From the NCBI GenBank assembly GCA_016584305.1, contig JACEEZ010023435.1, positions 127,501 through 191,500 of the forward strand: a DNA stretch of 64,000 nucleotides, written 5' to 3'. Positions 1 through 62,790 of this stretch are shown one piece after another. The position numbers were made by a program, and so were the translations under genes. Source of the stretch: Chionoecetes opilio (taxonomy: Eukaryota; Arthropoda; Malacostraca; Decapoda; Majidae). Positions within the stretch are counted from its first letter, which is position 1. The number at the start of each line of letters is the position of its first letter. Below the pieces are notes generated by a model. That model was not told the origin of the DNA. It saw nothing but the letters and a program-made list of their open reading frames with translations, and did no database searches.

Positions 1-268
1 CTTGGGGGGACCGAAGGTAGGTCGGATAATTGGAATAGTCGGATGTTCAGATATCACAGTAACCATAAACGTAAGGACAAAATGGTATAGAACATAAAAG
101 ATGCAGCTCTTGAAGGCCGATCCAGTGGTAGACGCGAAAGTAAAATTCATGCATAAATAAAGCCACAAATCAATTATAAAAAAAAGTATAATAAATGGCC
201 AAAACAAGACACAATGTGGTGGTGAAAAAAGTCGGTTGTTTGGAGGTCGGATGTTGGGAATTTGGCTG
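1..268. mobile_element. MITE with CAGCCAAAT end, truncated by window edge
   Basis: This sequence is nearly identical to 39583-39884 and ends in the same ...TTTGGCTG followed by TA. It is the right part of a TA-flanked nonautonomous DNA transposon of pogo/Tc1-mariner style. Confidence 0.75.
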
Positions 269-545
269 TATATGCTTTTAGAGATACAAACAGACCTGTA
301 TGTTAGTGTGAAACAGTTGAGTAGTAATTGGGTAGAGGAGTAATGCTGGACTTCCATTTCAAGCTCAGTACAAACCCTAGGAGCCTATTATATACAGTAG
401 TTATAGAAGAACTCCTGCACTGAGGCATTACTTTGTATTTTCAAGAACAAAAACAAATCTTTATATCTTATTAATGTCATGAATGGTAGATTACAACCCT
501 ATATCACGTGTGGTGGGCTGGTGTTGACGGGAGGTGTTCTTCCAG
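269..545. other. Intron sequence upstream of exon 1, nothing recognised
   Basis: AT-rich unique sequence without a coding or repeat signal I can name, ending in the acceptor of the first exon. Confidence 0.5.
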
Positions 546-50545
<50,000 letters not shown>

Positions 50546-51300
50546 GGTGCTCACCGTAGGAACATGCCGAACAGAAACTTAGTCCACCGTTAGGACTTGC
50601 TCACTAGCTTGTAAGTCCACCTGTGGCTTTGTGAGTCACTGTATGAGTGGAGGAACTACCTGTGTGTCCCCCTGAGTCAATGAGTGGAGATGTGGAGAGA
50701 CGTGGAAGTGACACAGTGAGGTGGAGGAAGGGAAACGCTACACACTGTTTCTGCTTCTGGGTCTCGGACATTGGTGCAGGTGAACAGATGTGATTTTATA
50801 ACATTCCTGCGCTAAAAATGGTTAATAGATACGTCATGTCACCGTAAGGGAAGGGTAACGTGTGGTATGTGTCAGACTGAGATGACGTCACAACCACCAC
50901 TTCCGTGCTGCCCTTGTTATAGTGAACAAGGGAGGCAAGATAGAAAGGCCAGAGTCTTCCATTGTGGTATTTTAGTGTCCTTCATCGTGCTTCAGTATTC
51001 TCCAGACCGTCCCAAGACCGTCTCCAGACCGTCCCAAGCAATCTGGAGGCATGGGAAGCAGACTCCTGACTCACAAGCTGTCAACACGATTAGAACTGTT
51101 GTCACTTGAGCAGCTCCGAGCCAGAATGCCAACTTTATATATTTGTATGATTCCCGGCGTGTGAAAGCACTGATCTCTAGGCTGTGTTGTGCTTTGAACC
51201 CTCCTGTTGCCCTGGACTAACGCTGCTTCCTGCTGTCTGGTTCTTAACATCACAGAAGAAAAGCTGAATGAATGACGTACTAATCAATCAATCCACCAGC
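50546..51300 (+). other. Likely proximal 3' UTR of crb
   Basis: This stretch follows the stop codon, is fairly low in repeats, and has no coding signal. The true transcript end cannot be fixed. An AATAAA occurs at 54960-54965, but many repeats intervene, so it may not belong to this gene. Confidence 0.45.
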
Positions 51301-51535
51301 ACAAAGGTATGACACAAGAACAGAAGAAAATAAAAACATCAAAAAATAAGAACAGAAGAACAGAAGAATCTAAAAACAGAAGAACAGAAGAACAGAAGAG
51401 AATAAGAACATAAGAACATAGTAAAATAAGGAAGCTACAAGAGGCCGCGAGACCAACTACCTCGTGTATGTCTCGCGGCCTCTTGTGGCTTCCTTATTTT
51501 CTTATGTTATGTTCTTATGTTCTCATCAGCAATAC
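51300..51535. mobile_element. Two retrotransposon tails head-to-head
   Basis: AAGAACATAAGAACATA and AGGAAGCTACAAGAGGCCGC in reverse, then CTCGCGGCCTCTTGTGGCTT and CTTATTTTCTTATG forward, joined at CTACCTCGTG. Inverted pair of the 45866 family's tail. Confidence 0.8.
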
Positions 51536-51904
51536 TTAGCAGGTTATAACCCTTGTGAAGACTGGCTGTGTTCATGTCTGGTGCCAAGATCTGTATGTCT
51601 ATATTTACATGATGCCCTAAATGAACGGCATGACTTAAGCTCTGAAGTATTACAACATCAAGTGAAGTGTGCATTGAAGTGTTGCCATAAGGACAGACTT
51701 GCTAACACCATTATGAAGTAAGATCTCAGGTTTGTGATCTCAGAAGGAAAGGTCAGCAAGGTGGAGAGAGATGGAGAGAAGAGTTATAGATATTTAGATA
51801 TACATATAAGGTTAGGAGTAAACAGGGAGACATAGATTAAGAGACTATCAGACATCCGATGCCACCAACAGTATAGCCAGAAAACTACTTAAACAACGAA
51901 CAAA

Positions 51905-52425
51905 CTGTGTCTTTGAGGTGAAGTTTGAGGCTTTGAGGTGAAGTTTGAGGCTTTGAGGTGAAGTTTGAGGCTTTGAGGTGAAGTTTGAGGCTTTGAGGTG
52001 AAGTTTGAGGCTTTGAGGTGAAGTTTGAGGCCTTGAGGTGAAGTTTGAGGCTTTGAGGTGAAGTTTGAGGCTTTGAGGTGAAGTTTGAGGTGAAGTTTGT
52101 GGCTTTGAGGTGAAGTTTGAGGCTTTGAGGTGAAGTTTGAGGCTTTGAGGTGAAGTTTGAGGCTTTGAGGTGAAGTTTGAGGCCTTGAGGTGAAGTTTGA
52201 GGCCTTGAGGTGAAGTTTGAGGCTTTGAGGTGAAGTTTGAGGCTTTGAGGTGAAGTTTGAGGCTTTGAGGTAAGGTTTCAGGCCTTGAGGTGAAGTTTGA
52301 GGCCTTGAGGTAAAGTTTGAGGCCTTGAGGTGAAGTTTGAGGCTTTGAGGTGAAGTTTGAGGCCTTGAAGTGAAGTTTGAGGCTTTGAGGTGAAGTTTGA
52401 GGCCTTGAGGTGAAGTTTGAGGCCC
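51905..52425 (+). repeat. 20-bp CTTTGAGGTGAAGTTTGAGG minisatellite
   Basis: About 26 units with CCTTGAGG variants. Minus-strand openness (SLKLHLKASNFTS) is repeat-derived; no start or neighbour supports a gene. Confidence 0.97.
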
Positions 52426-52733
52426 AAGACAAGAGTATGAGAGTGCAACACTGGCAATGTATCAGGGAAGCAGGAGGGTTAAGGAGAATATAAACAGAAT
52501 ATATCTTTGTTTAGCTCTGTGTGTAATATTGTGACTGTCAAAGATGAATGGCGTGTGAGAGTGTGTAGCAATATTGTAAATACCTTTTAACGATAGCCAA
52601 ATGTGAATAGGACATTATTTGTATGAATGAATGAATGTATAATTGTTAGGCATAGTTTTTTTTGTTTTGTGAAAAGTGTGTTCACAGTTATTTAATCTTT
52701 TATATGTATATTTATGAAGGTATAGTCGCCGCA

Positions 52734-52922
52734 AGTTAAGCTGGCGAAAATGGGGCCCCTTCACCCCCTCTTCCGAACGCACGGGATTGGCTGAGGTGTT
52801 GCCTAATACCCTAAGAATGCCTTACTCCAAGTTCGTTCTAAAGCCTCAACACCCAACACCTCAGCAAATCCCATGCGTTCGGGAGAGGGGAGTGAAGGGG
52901 CCCATTTTCGCCAACTTAACGT
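52734..52922. mobile_element. Foldback element, TTAAGCTGGCGAAAATGGG
   Basis: TTAAGCTGGCGAAAATGGGG is mirrored by CCCATTTTCGCCAACTTAA; inner arms GGGATTGGCTGAGGTGTT and AACACCTCAGCAAATCCC also match. Confidence 0.88.
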
Positions 52923-53126
52923 GTGGCGAGTATGGTGACGTCCCCACACAGGGCAACTTAGAAACACTTGTATCCATGGTGCCTCGTCTTGTGTGGAGGC
53001 CAGACAGCAGGCAGAGACAGGCACCAACATTGTAGTGAAGGAAGAAGCAGGAGATAGTAAGAAGGAGAAGCAAGAGGCAAGCTGGAGATATGTAGGGAAA
53101 GATCCAGCCAGACTCGGGACCAAAGG

Positions 53127-53380
53127 TAGACATTCCAGTAATCTGTCTTGTCTGTCTGTCTGTCTGTGTCCATAGCTAGACATTCCATTAATCTGTCTGT
53201 CTGTCTGTGTCCAAAGGTAGACATTCCAGTAATCTATCTGTCTGTCACTGTCCAAAGGTAGACATTCCAGTAATCTGTCTGTCTGTCACTGTCCAAAGGT
53301 AGACATGCCAGTAATCTGTCTGTCTGTCACTGTCCAAAGGTAGACATTCCAGTAATCTGTCTGTCTGTCTGTCACTGTCC
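53127..53380 (+). repeat. AGACATTCCAGTAATCTGTC minisatellite
   Basis: Six units of about 42 bp with TGTCTGTC and ACTGTCCAAAGGT. Confidence 0.93.
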
Positions 53381-53499
53381 ATCTACGTGTGTGTTGAATG
53401 GCCTTGTTGTTGTATGTTGAATGTGGATGAATCTCGGCTAGTGAATGAGGTAGAGATGCATCCATACACACACATTTATGAATACAAATACATGATTCA

Positions 53500-53502
53500 T
53501 AC

Positions 53503-53562
<60 letters not shown>

Positions 53563-53880
53563 TCACAGAAACAGGACCACACGAGTATAGCTTAGGCCCT
53601 GTATGACCCTAACCCACACCCAAACACACCCAAACACACCCAAGCACACCCAAAACACACCCTAACCAACCAAAACACACCAAAACACACCCAAAACACA
53701 CCCAAAACACACCCTAACCAACCCAAACACACCCAAAACGCACCCAAGCACACCCAAAACACACCCTAACACACCCAAACACACCCTAACCAACCAAAAC
53801 ACACCCAAACACACCCAAACACACCCAAAACACACCAAAACACACCAAAACACACCAAAACACACCCTAATCCACCAAAC
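53500..53880 (+). repeat. CA microsatellite and ACACACCCAAA array
   Basis: (CA)n at 53502-53560, then irregular CACCCAAACACA and CACCCTAACCAACC units to 53880. Confidence 0.93.
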
Positions 53881-54324
53881 ACACCCTTCAGACTTATGCT
53901 ACAACGAATTAAACACATACACACATACATAAAACACCTATATGCAATGTAAAGTATTTATTTGGTATTATACACTGAGATGGGCAGTATATTTGCCCTC
54001 CCAGCTCACTGCCTATCTGTGTGGGTGATAATCTGAACACCCGCGACCCACTCTACTTCATAAGGTTGGGGGATTAATCAATGCTATAGGAAGATTATTA
54101 TTGTGACCTATGATGACCTATGATGACCTATGATGACCTTGTGTGTTATGAGAGGGTGTGAATCTCTCGTCACTCACCCGGGATACGGAGATGAGCGCTG
54201 TGGCATTGAATTATCCGATATAGTGTACGGCAATTTTCATCTCATGCTTTGTTGTGCGGATTTATGGTCACAAATTTTCATCGATATAATTTTTGTGTCC
54301 GAAATGAAATATGTGCTACCTGTA

Positions 54325-54347
54325 CGTACACACACGCATACACACAC

Positions 54348-54399
<52 letters not shown>

Positions 54400-54420
54400 A
54401 CACACATGCACACACACAGC
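54325..54420 (+). repeat. CA microsatellite
   Basis: (CA)n with CGCA and TACA interruptions. Confidence 0.95.
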
Positions 54421-54517
54421 AACATAAAGCCATGTTTTGCCTCTTCCCTTAAGTAACCAAGACCTTTTTAATACCAAGTAACTCCCTCTGTGATATATAA
54501 TTCCTTCCTCCCAAGTA

Positions 54518-54775
54518 CTAGTAGATAACACTATAGTCGCCAGTCACTTCCCACTGCACTAATGTCGCCAGGCACAATAGTTTACGAATTTTACCATCAC
54601 TACAGACTTTTATGTGCCACTGAAGATGATACACAGTAGTTTATATCATGTACATCACACTACATGTCTTCAGTGGCACATAAAAGGCTGTAGTGAGGCT
54701 AAAATTCGTAATATATTGTGCCTGGCGACTTTAGTGCAGTGGCGAGTGACTGGCGACTATAGTGTTGTCTACGGT
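54518..54775. mobile_element. TACCGTAGATAACAC foldback MITE, copy d
   Basis: GTAGATAACACTATAGTCGC and GCGACTATAGTGTTGTCTAC with matched inner arms, as in copy b. Confidence 0.88.
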
Positions 54776-55029
54776 GCTACTACTTACTACTACACACTAC
54801 AGTGCCTTTTTTGTACTTAACATGCACCCGGGTCTGAAATTACATGAAAGCAAGTGTAAGATTTTTTGTATACAGAGTTATGGACAGGCGATTTTTAGAG
54901 ACGATATTGTAGATGTATATTTTTGACGACGGAAAAGTGAAGCTTATTTCGTAGCTTGAAATAAACAGTGGAAATTATATATTATTGGCGTTCCTTTTTT
55001 TGTCAAGCTACAAGCACTTTATGAATGTG

Positions 55030-55810
55030 ATTTATATATATGTATTATGTATGTATTATTATGAGACATACAGATAGTTAGAACCCATACATACATGATA
55101 CATACTTGAAAGAGAGATTTATATATGTATTATGTATGTATTATTATGAGACATACAGATAGTTAAAACCCATACATACATGATACATACTTGCAAGAGA
55201 GATTTATGTATGTATTATGTATATTTATGTATTATTATGACATACAGACAGTTAAAACACATACATACGTGATACATACTTGAAGGAGAGATTTATGTAT
55301 GTATTATTATGAGACATACAGATAGTTAAAACACATACATACATGATACATACTTAAAAGAGAGATTTATGTATGTATTATTATGAGACATACAGATAGT
55401 TAAAACACATACATACATGATACATACTTAAAAGAGAGATTTATGTATGTATTATTATGAGACATACAGATAGTTAAAACACATACATACATGATACATA
55501 CTTAAAAGAGAGATTTATGTATGTATTATTATGAGACATACAGACAGTTAAAACACATACATACATGATACATACTTGAAAGAGAGATTTATGTATGTAT
55601 TATTATGAGACATACAGATAGTTAAAACACATACATACGTGATACATACTTGAAAGAAAGATTTATGTATGTATTATTATGAGACATACAGATAGTTAAA
55701 ACACATACATACATGATACATACTTGAAAGAGAGACTTATGTATGTATTATGTATATTTATGTATTATTATGAGACATACAGACAGTCAAAACATACGTG
55801 ATACATACGT
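55030..55810 (+). repeat. About 70-bp minisatellite, GATTTATGTATGTATTATTA
   Basis: Ten units also containing GAGACATACAGATAGTTAAA and CATGATACATACTTG. Confidence 0.96.
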
Positions 55811-55844
55811 GAATGACCGACTAAAAAACATCTTGAGCCAAATA

Positions 55845-56056
55845 TTAACCCCTTCACACCCAGATCTTTGCTTGGCTATAAAAAAAATTACGTTGTTAGC
55901 CATACAATCACGAAAACTACCTGAATATACCATTTTAGTTAGTGGACAAGGATACTAAACAGGTCATATCTATAAAATATTGCTTATAATTACTGAAAAT
56001 CGTCTAATGGTGCCAAAATTACAATGGAAATTACGTTCTGGGTCACAAGGGGTTAG
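55845..56056 (-). mobile_element. TTAA MITE copy 7
   Basis: TTAACCCCTTCACACCCAGA to GGTCACAAGGGGTTAG (last base mutated). Confidence 0.9.
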
Positions 56057-56519
56057 CAGTTGGTCTATTGGTCCAATTTACGGTTTTTCTTGCACCATCA
56101 AAGGCCTTGGCAGGGTAAGTAGTGGTGTGTGGTTATATTACATTGTATTAGTGATAAATATAAGTAGTATTATGTAGGATAAAGGACTCAAATCATGCTA
56201 ATTATGGTTTCTTAGTTAGCTAGGTACCCGTTAGCAAAATTATCTTATTCATATTACTTGTGAGATATTGTGACGTGTTTTCTTGTGGTAGTCTCATAGT
56301 TGTTTAGGTTAGGTTAGGTTTAGAATTTTTTTTTTTTTTTTAAGGTAAAGGTTATGTTAGGTTAGGTATAGGTTAGGTTAGGTTTGCTAATTTATTTTGT
56401 TCCTATGGGGGGTATAATGTAAATAAGGAAGGGGGGGGAGGGTGTGGGGATAATTATTCTGTATTATTCCAGAAAAGCACTAACAGTCTCACTACAAAGG
56501 ACACCTATGTCAGTAGAAG

Positions 56520-56765
56520 ATAGGGGGAAGATAGAAGAAGGAAGAAGATAGAAGAAGGGGGAAGATAGAAGAAGAAGGAAGATAGAAGAAGGAAGAAGGA
56601 AGATAGAAGAAGAAGGGGGAAGATAGAAGAAGGGGGAAGATAGAAGAAGGAAGAAGGGGGAAGATAGAAGAAGGAAGAAGAAGGAAGAAGGAAGATAGAA
56701 GAAGGAAGAAGATAGAAGAAGGAAGAAGAAGGGGGAAGATAGAAGAAGGAGGAAGATAGAAGGAG
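56520..56765 (+). repeat. GAAGATAGAAGAAGGA purine repeat
   Basis: Irregular purine-only units with GGGGGAAGATAGAAGAAG. Confidence 0.95.
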
Positions 56766-57099
56766 ACGCTACATAATATCATTGGCAGACAGAGACATAG
56801 AATCTGCATTTCATATCATAAAATGTTGATATTCTTTTCCTCAACTTTTATTTCGCTATTAATCAATCATTCAATCATTGGGGGCATACGCGGGGGGAGG
56901 GGGGGGGGCGTCGCCTCGACCCCCCTACGACGCCACTCCTGGGAGTCACCACGCGCGAGTCTCCATGCAGGCTCCTTTCCCATACCAAGCAGCTCTCGAC
57001 AAGAAACATCAACTTGCCCCAGCCATGAGCCTTGTGGACGCCCCCTTGGCCTCGTCCACGCCGCCTCCACGCTATTAAGAAAGTCGAAAAAAATTTAGA

Positions 57100-58125
57100 A
57101 GAAATCTATGGCTTGTGGCAGCCCTGTTTACTCCGTGTATTTTGATCATTCAGCCTTCAATTTTAGGTTTGTGAAAAACTTCTCGTGTTTGTCTGATTTA
57201 TTTATAATATTTCCATATATATAATGTCCTTAATGAAGCGTGTAGTTAGGTAGGCTATTTATATGAAGGCTGGTTGCGTAAAGTCAACACTATTTTTCGG
57301 CCAAAAAATCAAAACTCTTTAATCTCGAGTTTGTGTGAATATTTGTGTTAGATAATTCATGTAATACTTTTTGTTGTATAATCCATCAATTTGTTTGTGT
57401 TTGCAGAGCCTAAAACATTACTCGGCCCTTTTAATAACAGGCCGAGTTGATGAAGAACCGAGCCAGTCATCCCTTCAAGGCTGTCAGAGGTAGGCAGTGG
57501 CCTTGCATTACTCATATTTCCATTGTTTTCCTGTGTTTCTACGGTGTTTTATGGCTCGTGAGTGGCTGAGTAAGTACATGAGGAAATACTTGTGAGGTGT
57601 GAGGCAGCAAAATAAGTGTTAAAGTGGATGATAAGGGAATAATAGCCACTTAGATACCTGAAAGAATTGCGTGATTGGGTTATTATCAAAGGTCGGTGGT
57701 GGTTTGACTGCAGTTTAATGCATTACAAGACACGTAGTTATAACCGTCCTCAACTTGTAGATCTGATCATTTGCAGCATTTCTAACTCCTACAACACCCG
57801 TCGGAAATGAAAAATAACAAAGGGGGGGGGGGGGGTGACCTATTCTGAGAGTAGGTCAGGGTCAAGGAAACAAGGAACATTTTTACAGTAGGACCGAAAT
57901 TCCCTACACCATTGGGAGTGTGGTTTCTGTTCACTTTAATGGATTCTATGAAACATTCTCTCTGTGAGCTACCGTCGCACATCACTACTTTTTGAGATAT
58001 AAGACGTTTTTAATAGGAAGGAGTGTATAGGAGATATGAAAATTAAACTAACCTAACCCCACCTTTAGACTCACTAATCTAACTTACCCTAACCTATTCC
58101 CACACTTTAGCCTCCTAAGTAAAGC
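57100..58125. other. Intergenic sequence, nothing recognised
   Basis: No coding signal on either strand; a TTACTCGGCC/GGCCGAGTTG inverted motif at 57419-57449. Confidence 0.45.
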
Positions 58126-58127
58126 CA

Positions 58128-58482
58128 AATCTGGGTATTCCAGATGAACACCGAATTCATTTTGGTGGACGAAATAATTTTTTTCTGGTGAGTTTTGATG
58201 TGTATTAAATTAATCTGCTAGCCGTTTCTGTCGCATTTTTTTTGTTTTTGTTTAGGTAAAGGTTAGGTTAGGTTTGATATAGCTTAGGTTAGGTAAAGGT
58301 TAGGTTCGGTTAGGTTCACTTCGTTGTTTTTTTGTCATTTTTGTTGCAAATCACACACACAATTTTTTTTTTAAATATTATTTGCGACAGAAACGGTGAA
58401 CAGATTAATTCAAAACACACACAAAACTCACCAGAAAAAAAATGTCTCGTCCACCAAAGGAAGTTCGGTGTTCATCTGGTAA
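58128..58482. mobile_element. Foldback element containing TTAGG repeats
   Basis: CAGATGAACACCGAA and TTCGGTGTTCATCTG, then TTTTCTGGTGAGTTTTG and CAAAACTCACCAGAAAA are matched arms. The loop has (GGTTA)n at 58255-58315. Confidence 0.85.
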
Positions 58483-58749
58483 TTTACAGGCTCAAAGACT
58501 ACTAATGGCACGGAGATGAGCACCGAGGCCACGCACAGCATAACATATTCCCCCATCCTGACCTTTACTAACCCCCCCCCCCCCCAACGCACACATTAAA
58601 AAATACACGTACTCTGAGATATTGTGTGTGCGCGCCCTTGTGCCCTTTGTGATGTAAAAAAAAAAAAAGATAAAAGATAAAAATGACGAAAGGTCTGCCG
58701 CACCACCGTTTCTTAGTCATTGCCTGTCTGTGCCCGCCAGGAAGTGTCA

Positions 58750-58857
58750 GCTCAGAGGAGGACAAGCAGAGCAGTGTTAATCCATCTGTAGAGCCGTCAG
58801 CAGCAGCAGGACTTTTATAGCCGCGCCTTCAGAGCAGCTGTAGGGATGGCAGCTCGG
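58750..58857 (+). CDS. Second gene, exon 1: 5' UTR and first four codons
   Basis: ATG at 58846 gives MAAR followed by donor GTAAGTA at 58858. Spliced in phase 0 to 62336 it yields MAARLLCSGERAVKMSAQSL, an arginine- and serine-rich, acid-poor N terminus of mitochondrial presequence type. The left edge (58750) is arbitrary; no promoter element is clear. An in-frame ATG at 62366 in the next exon could also be the start. Confidence 0.6.
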
Positions 58858-58956
58858 GTAAGTACAGACTCTTGCCAAGGCTTGCTGTCCTTAGCCTTGG
58901 AAAATACAATAAGCAGCAATAAGAAATACAATAAGAAATGTAGAAGGAGGAGCAAG

Positions 58957-59168
58957 ATAAAGCCCTTCACGCCCAGATCTTTCCTTTGCTATAAAAAAAT
59001 GTCTGTTGTTAGCCATAAAATTACGAAAACTAACTGAATATACCAAATTAGCTAGTCGACAAGGGTACTAAACAGGTCATAGCTATAAAATATTGCTTAT
59101 ATTAATTAAAATCGTCTAATGGTACCCAAATTACAATGGAAATTACGCTCTGGGCCTCAAGGGGTTAA
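58957..59168 (-). mobile_element. TTAA MITE copy 8
   Basis: The left end is eroded (AAAGCCCTTCACGCCCAGA); the right end is GGCCTCAAGGGGTTAA. It lies in intron 1 of the second gene. Confidence 0.88.
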
Positions 59169-59238
59169 GGGAAAAAAGGTAAGTAAGGTGTTAATGTCCC
59201 TTATATCGCTTGAAAAATATTAGTGTTTGAGGGAAAGG

Positions 59239-59452
59239 TTAACCCCTTGAGACCCAGAACGTAATTTCCATTGTAATTTGGGTACCATTAGACAATTTTT
59301 AGTGACTATAAGCAATATTTTATAGATATGACCTGTTTAGTATCCTTGTCCACTAACTAATTTGGTATATTTAGTTACTTTTCGTAGTTTTATGGCTCGA
59401 CAACATACAATTTTTTTATAGCAAAGGAAAGATCTGGGCGTGAAGGGGTTAA
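59239..59452 (+). mobile_element. TTAA MITE copy 9
   Basis: TTAACCCCTTGAGACCCAGA to GTGAAGGGGTTAA, intact ends. Confidence 0.93.
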
Positions 59453-59625
59453 GGAAATCAAGGTAATATGTAGTGACTATCTGTGTAGTTATTAATGCAG
59501 GTTAATTATTTTTGTCTGTTTGTATAGCACTACAGGACATTTTATAAAGAGAGAAAAAATAAGATAAGATTTAAGTGGATATTAATAAAACTCTAACACT
59601 TTTTGGTAGTGATAAGATGTTTGTG

Positions 59626-59840
59626 TTAACCCCTTGAGACCCAGGACGTAATTTCCATTGTAATTTGACTACTATTAGACGATTTTTAATGAGTATAAGC
59701 AATATTTTAATAGATATGACCTATTTACTATCCTGGGCGACTAACTAATTTGGTATATTCAGTTACTTTTTTCGTAGTTTTATGGCTAATAACAGACGAT
59801 TTCATATAGCAAAGGAAAGATCTGGGCGTGAAGGGTTTAA
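59626..59840 (+). mobile_element. TTAA MITE copy 10
   Basis: TTAACCCCTTGAGACCCAGG to GCGTGAAGGGTTTAA. Confidence 0.92.
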
Positions 59841-59939
59841 CCTGGCTCTATTTTATGTGTTCTATTTCTAATGAGTTCCTTTAATTTGTTAGAGATATTA
59901 CAGTCGTGAATTAAGTACTTCAGTAAGCTTGTTCTTTTG

Positions 59940-60181
59940 TTAACCCCTTCACGCCCAGATCTTTCCTTTACTATAAAAAATTGTCTGTTGTTAGCCATAA
60001 AATTACGAAAAGTAACTGAATATACCCAATTAGTTAGTCGACAAGGATAGTAAATAGGTCATATCTATTAAAATATTGCTTAGAACAGGTCATATCTATA
60101 AAAAATAAATTTATATTAACTAAAATTCGTCTAATGGTACCCAAATTACAATGGAAATTACGTTCTGGGTCTCAAGGTTAA
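59940..60181 (-). mobile_element. TTAA MITE copy 11 with internal duplication
   Basis: TTAACCCCTTCACGCCCAGA to GGGTCTCAAGGTTAA; about 30 bp longer because the AACAGGTCATATCTAT segment is doubled. Confidence 0.9.
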
Positions 60182-60330
60182 GAGTTATGTGTTTGTCATG
60201 CTATTCAACTTTTTATTTCGTAACTATTGACTACTTAATTCATTTTTATTTATTTATTTATTCATTTATTCCTCCGTGGCCTCACCATCCAGGAAGAGTC
60301 TTGGTAGGAATAACACATTAATAAAAAAAA

Positions 60331-61642
60331 AGTTCTCGTCAAAATGATATGCTGTTCTGGTCTTCAGCCTTGAGCCCGTTTTATCATTTTATTGATTGGT
60401 AAATATCCGAGAAAATAGCAGATTCGTACATTTATACCCATTTTTTCCCAATTTTAACCCATTTTACCCATTTTTTACCCAATTTTACCCATTTTATACC
60501 CATTTTTACCCAATTTTAACCCACTTTTACCCATATTTAACCCATTTCTTCCCCAATTATACCCATTTTTACCCATTTTTACCCATTTTTTACCCAATTT
60601 TACCCATTTTTAACCCATAAAATGATACAACGGGCCATAGACCACTGTATACCTGGACTGTTCACGCGACAATGTTTTGAATTGCGGGGCTGCATAGGGG
60701 CCCGCGGGGCGCCCGACAAAGAGATATAGTGGTCTATGGACTATCATATAGACTGGTTTATCAGTATATATGGTATACTGTAATCTTCGTAAATGTTTGT
60801 TCTATAATATTATCAAATAAAAAACGGTAAAACACGCTAAAGAAATGCCATTACGAGACTATGAAGAAATATGCATGAACTTAATATTCACTTAACTCTT
60901 CGCCATTTAAAACTTTGCAAGTCAACTTTTATCATGAAGGGTATCAATAGAAGCGCAATTTTATTAGCTTTCCATTGATGTATTTCGTTATCTGATAAAT
61001 TAATTAGAACCATGCATAAATTAGCGTTAAATAAAATAATAAAATCATCAATCGGGTAATTTTCCCGATTGATGATGTTATTTATTCACTTATATATTTA
61101 GTTTTCTGATAAATGAATTAGTACCATGTATAAATTAGCGTTGCCTAAATAAATAACCTCATCAATCGGGAAAATTACCCGATTGATGATTTTATTTATT
61201 TAGTTAACGCTAATTTATGCATGGTTCTAATTCATTTATCAGATAACGAAATATAGCAATGGAAAGCTAATAAAATTGCGCTTCTATTGATACCCTTCAT
61301 GATAAAAGGTGACTCGCAAAGTTTTAAATGGCGAAGAGTTGAAGTGAATATTAAGTTCATGCATATTTCTTCATAGTCTCGTAATGGCATTTCTTTAGCG
61401 TGTTTTACTGTTTTTTATTTGATAATATTATAGAACAAACATTTACGAAGATTACAGTATATCATATATACTGATAAACCAGTCTATATGATCCGTATAT
61501 ATATATATGAATCCGAGGGGCCCTCAGACTTCGGGCCATTGTGCGACAGGCCGATATTCCGTGCGCAGTCCTGGTATACAGTGGTCTATGAACGGGCTCA
61601 AGGCTGAAGGCTAGAACAGCATATCAATTTGACAAGGAGAAT
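60331..61642. repeat. 1.3-kb palindrome in intron 1 of the second gene
   Basis: The left arm 60331-61085 and right arm 61140-61642 are reverse complements over most of their length, e.g. CTTCAGCCTTGAGCCCGTT and AACGGGCTCAAGGCTGAAG, CATATAGACTGGTTTATCAG and CTGATAAACCAGTCTATATG. The left arm carries an ACCCATTTTT array (60435-60620) absent from the right. Each arm has a nested hairpin TCATCAATCGGGTAATTTTC. Confidence 0.93.
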
Positions 61643-61813
61643 TTATATTTGATTGTATTTTGTCTAGAGATAACACTTACCAGGCAGGAAAAGTAGCGAT
61701 GTATAACAGAGATAAAGGAGTGAATCTTTTATTTGATTACATATAGATAAGAAAATGTGTAAAATTATCTATTATGGCCTTGACCTAATATAAAGCAAAT
61801 ATTATGATTTTGT

Positions 61814-62320
<507 letters not shown>

Positions 62321-62335
62321 CTCCCTCGTTAACAG

Positions 62336-62480
62336 CTGCTGTGCTCTGGGGAACGCGCTGTGAAGATGTCGGCACAGAGTCTGCGTTCGCTGTGTGCCAG
62401 CCGCCGTCTGTTCTCGAGTCAGGGCAGCAACAACTCTAATGAAGCCACGCCAGCACAGGAGGTGAAGGAGGTGGCCTCAG
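62336..62480 (+). CDS. Second gene, exon 2: predicted mitochondrial presequence
   Basis: Acceptor GTTAACAG preceded by a long pyrimidine stretch, donor GTATGTG, phase 0 in and 1 out. It encodes SLRSLCASRRLFSSQG, basic and amphipathic as in mitochondrial targeting peptides, then a Glu-rich linker (PAQEVKEVAS). I do not recognise the protein family. Confidence 0.7.
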
Positions 62481-62524
62481 GTATGTGTTCTGAGGGGTTT
62501 GTGTTACTTTGGAAAAATATTTGT

Positions 62525-62600
62525 GTTAGAACATAAGAACATTGGAACATAAGAAAGTTACAAGAGGCCGTGAGACCTACACGAGGTAGTTCCTGTGTTA
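62525..62600 (-). mobile_element. Retrotransposon tail fragment
   Basis: AACATAAGAACATTGGAAC then CAAGAGGCCGTGAGACCTAC, reverse of the 45866 tail. Confidence 0.75.
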
Positions 62601-62659
62601 GGTTTGGGTTACTTTGGAAAGATAGATTTGTGTTAGGTTTGTGTTACTTTGGAATTAGA

Positions 62660-62790
62660 TTTGGAGATAGTTGGAAGTGTATCATCAGTTGGAAGTGTAT
62701 CATCAGTTGGAAGTGTATCATCAGCCGTCTAACCTCATAAAAATCGTGGGTAAAACTGATGTTAAACAGAAAGAAGAAGAAGAAGAAGGG
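62660..62790 (+). repeat. SINE-like tail with triplicated start
   Basis: AGTTGGAAGTGTATCATC occurs three times, then CCGTCTAACCTCATAA and GTTAAACAGAAAGAAGAAG. Confidence 0.72.

Noticed and set aside
51848..52432. Minus-strand frame of 194 codons with LKLHLKASNFTS repeats
   Set aside because: It is the 20-bp CTTTGAGGTG array; no start context or other gene signal.
56878..57098. Proline/arginine-rich open frames
   Set aside because: Short, overlapping in several frames and strands, with no splice or start evidence.
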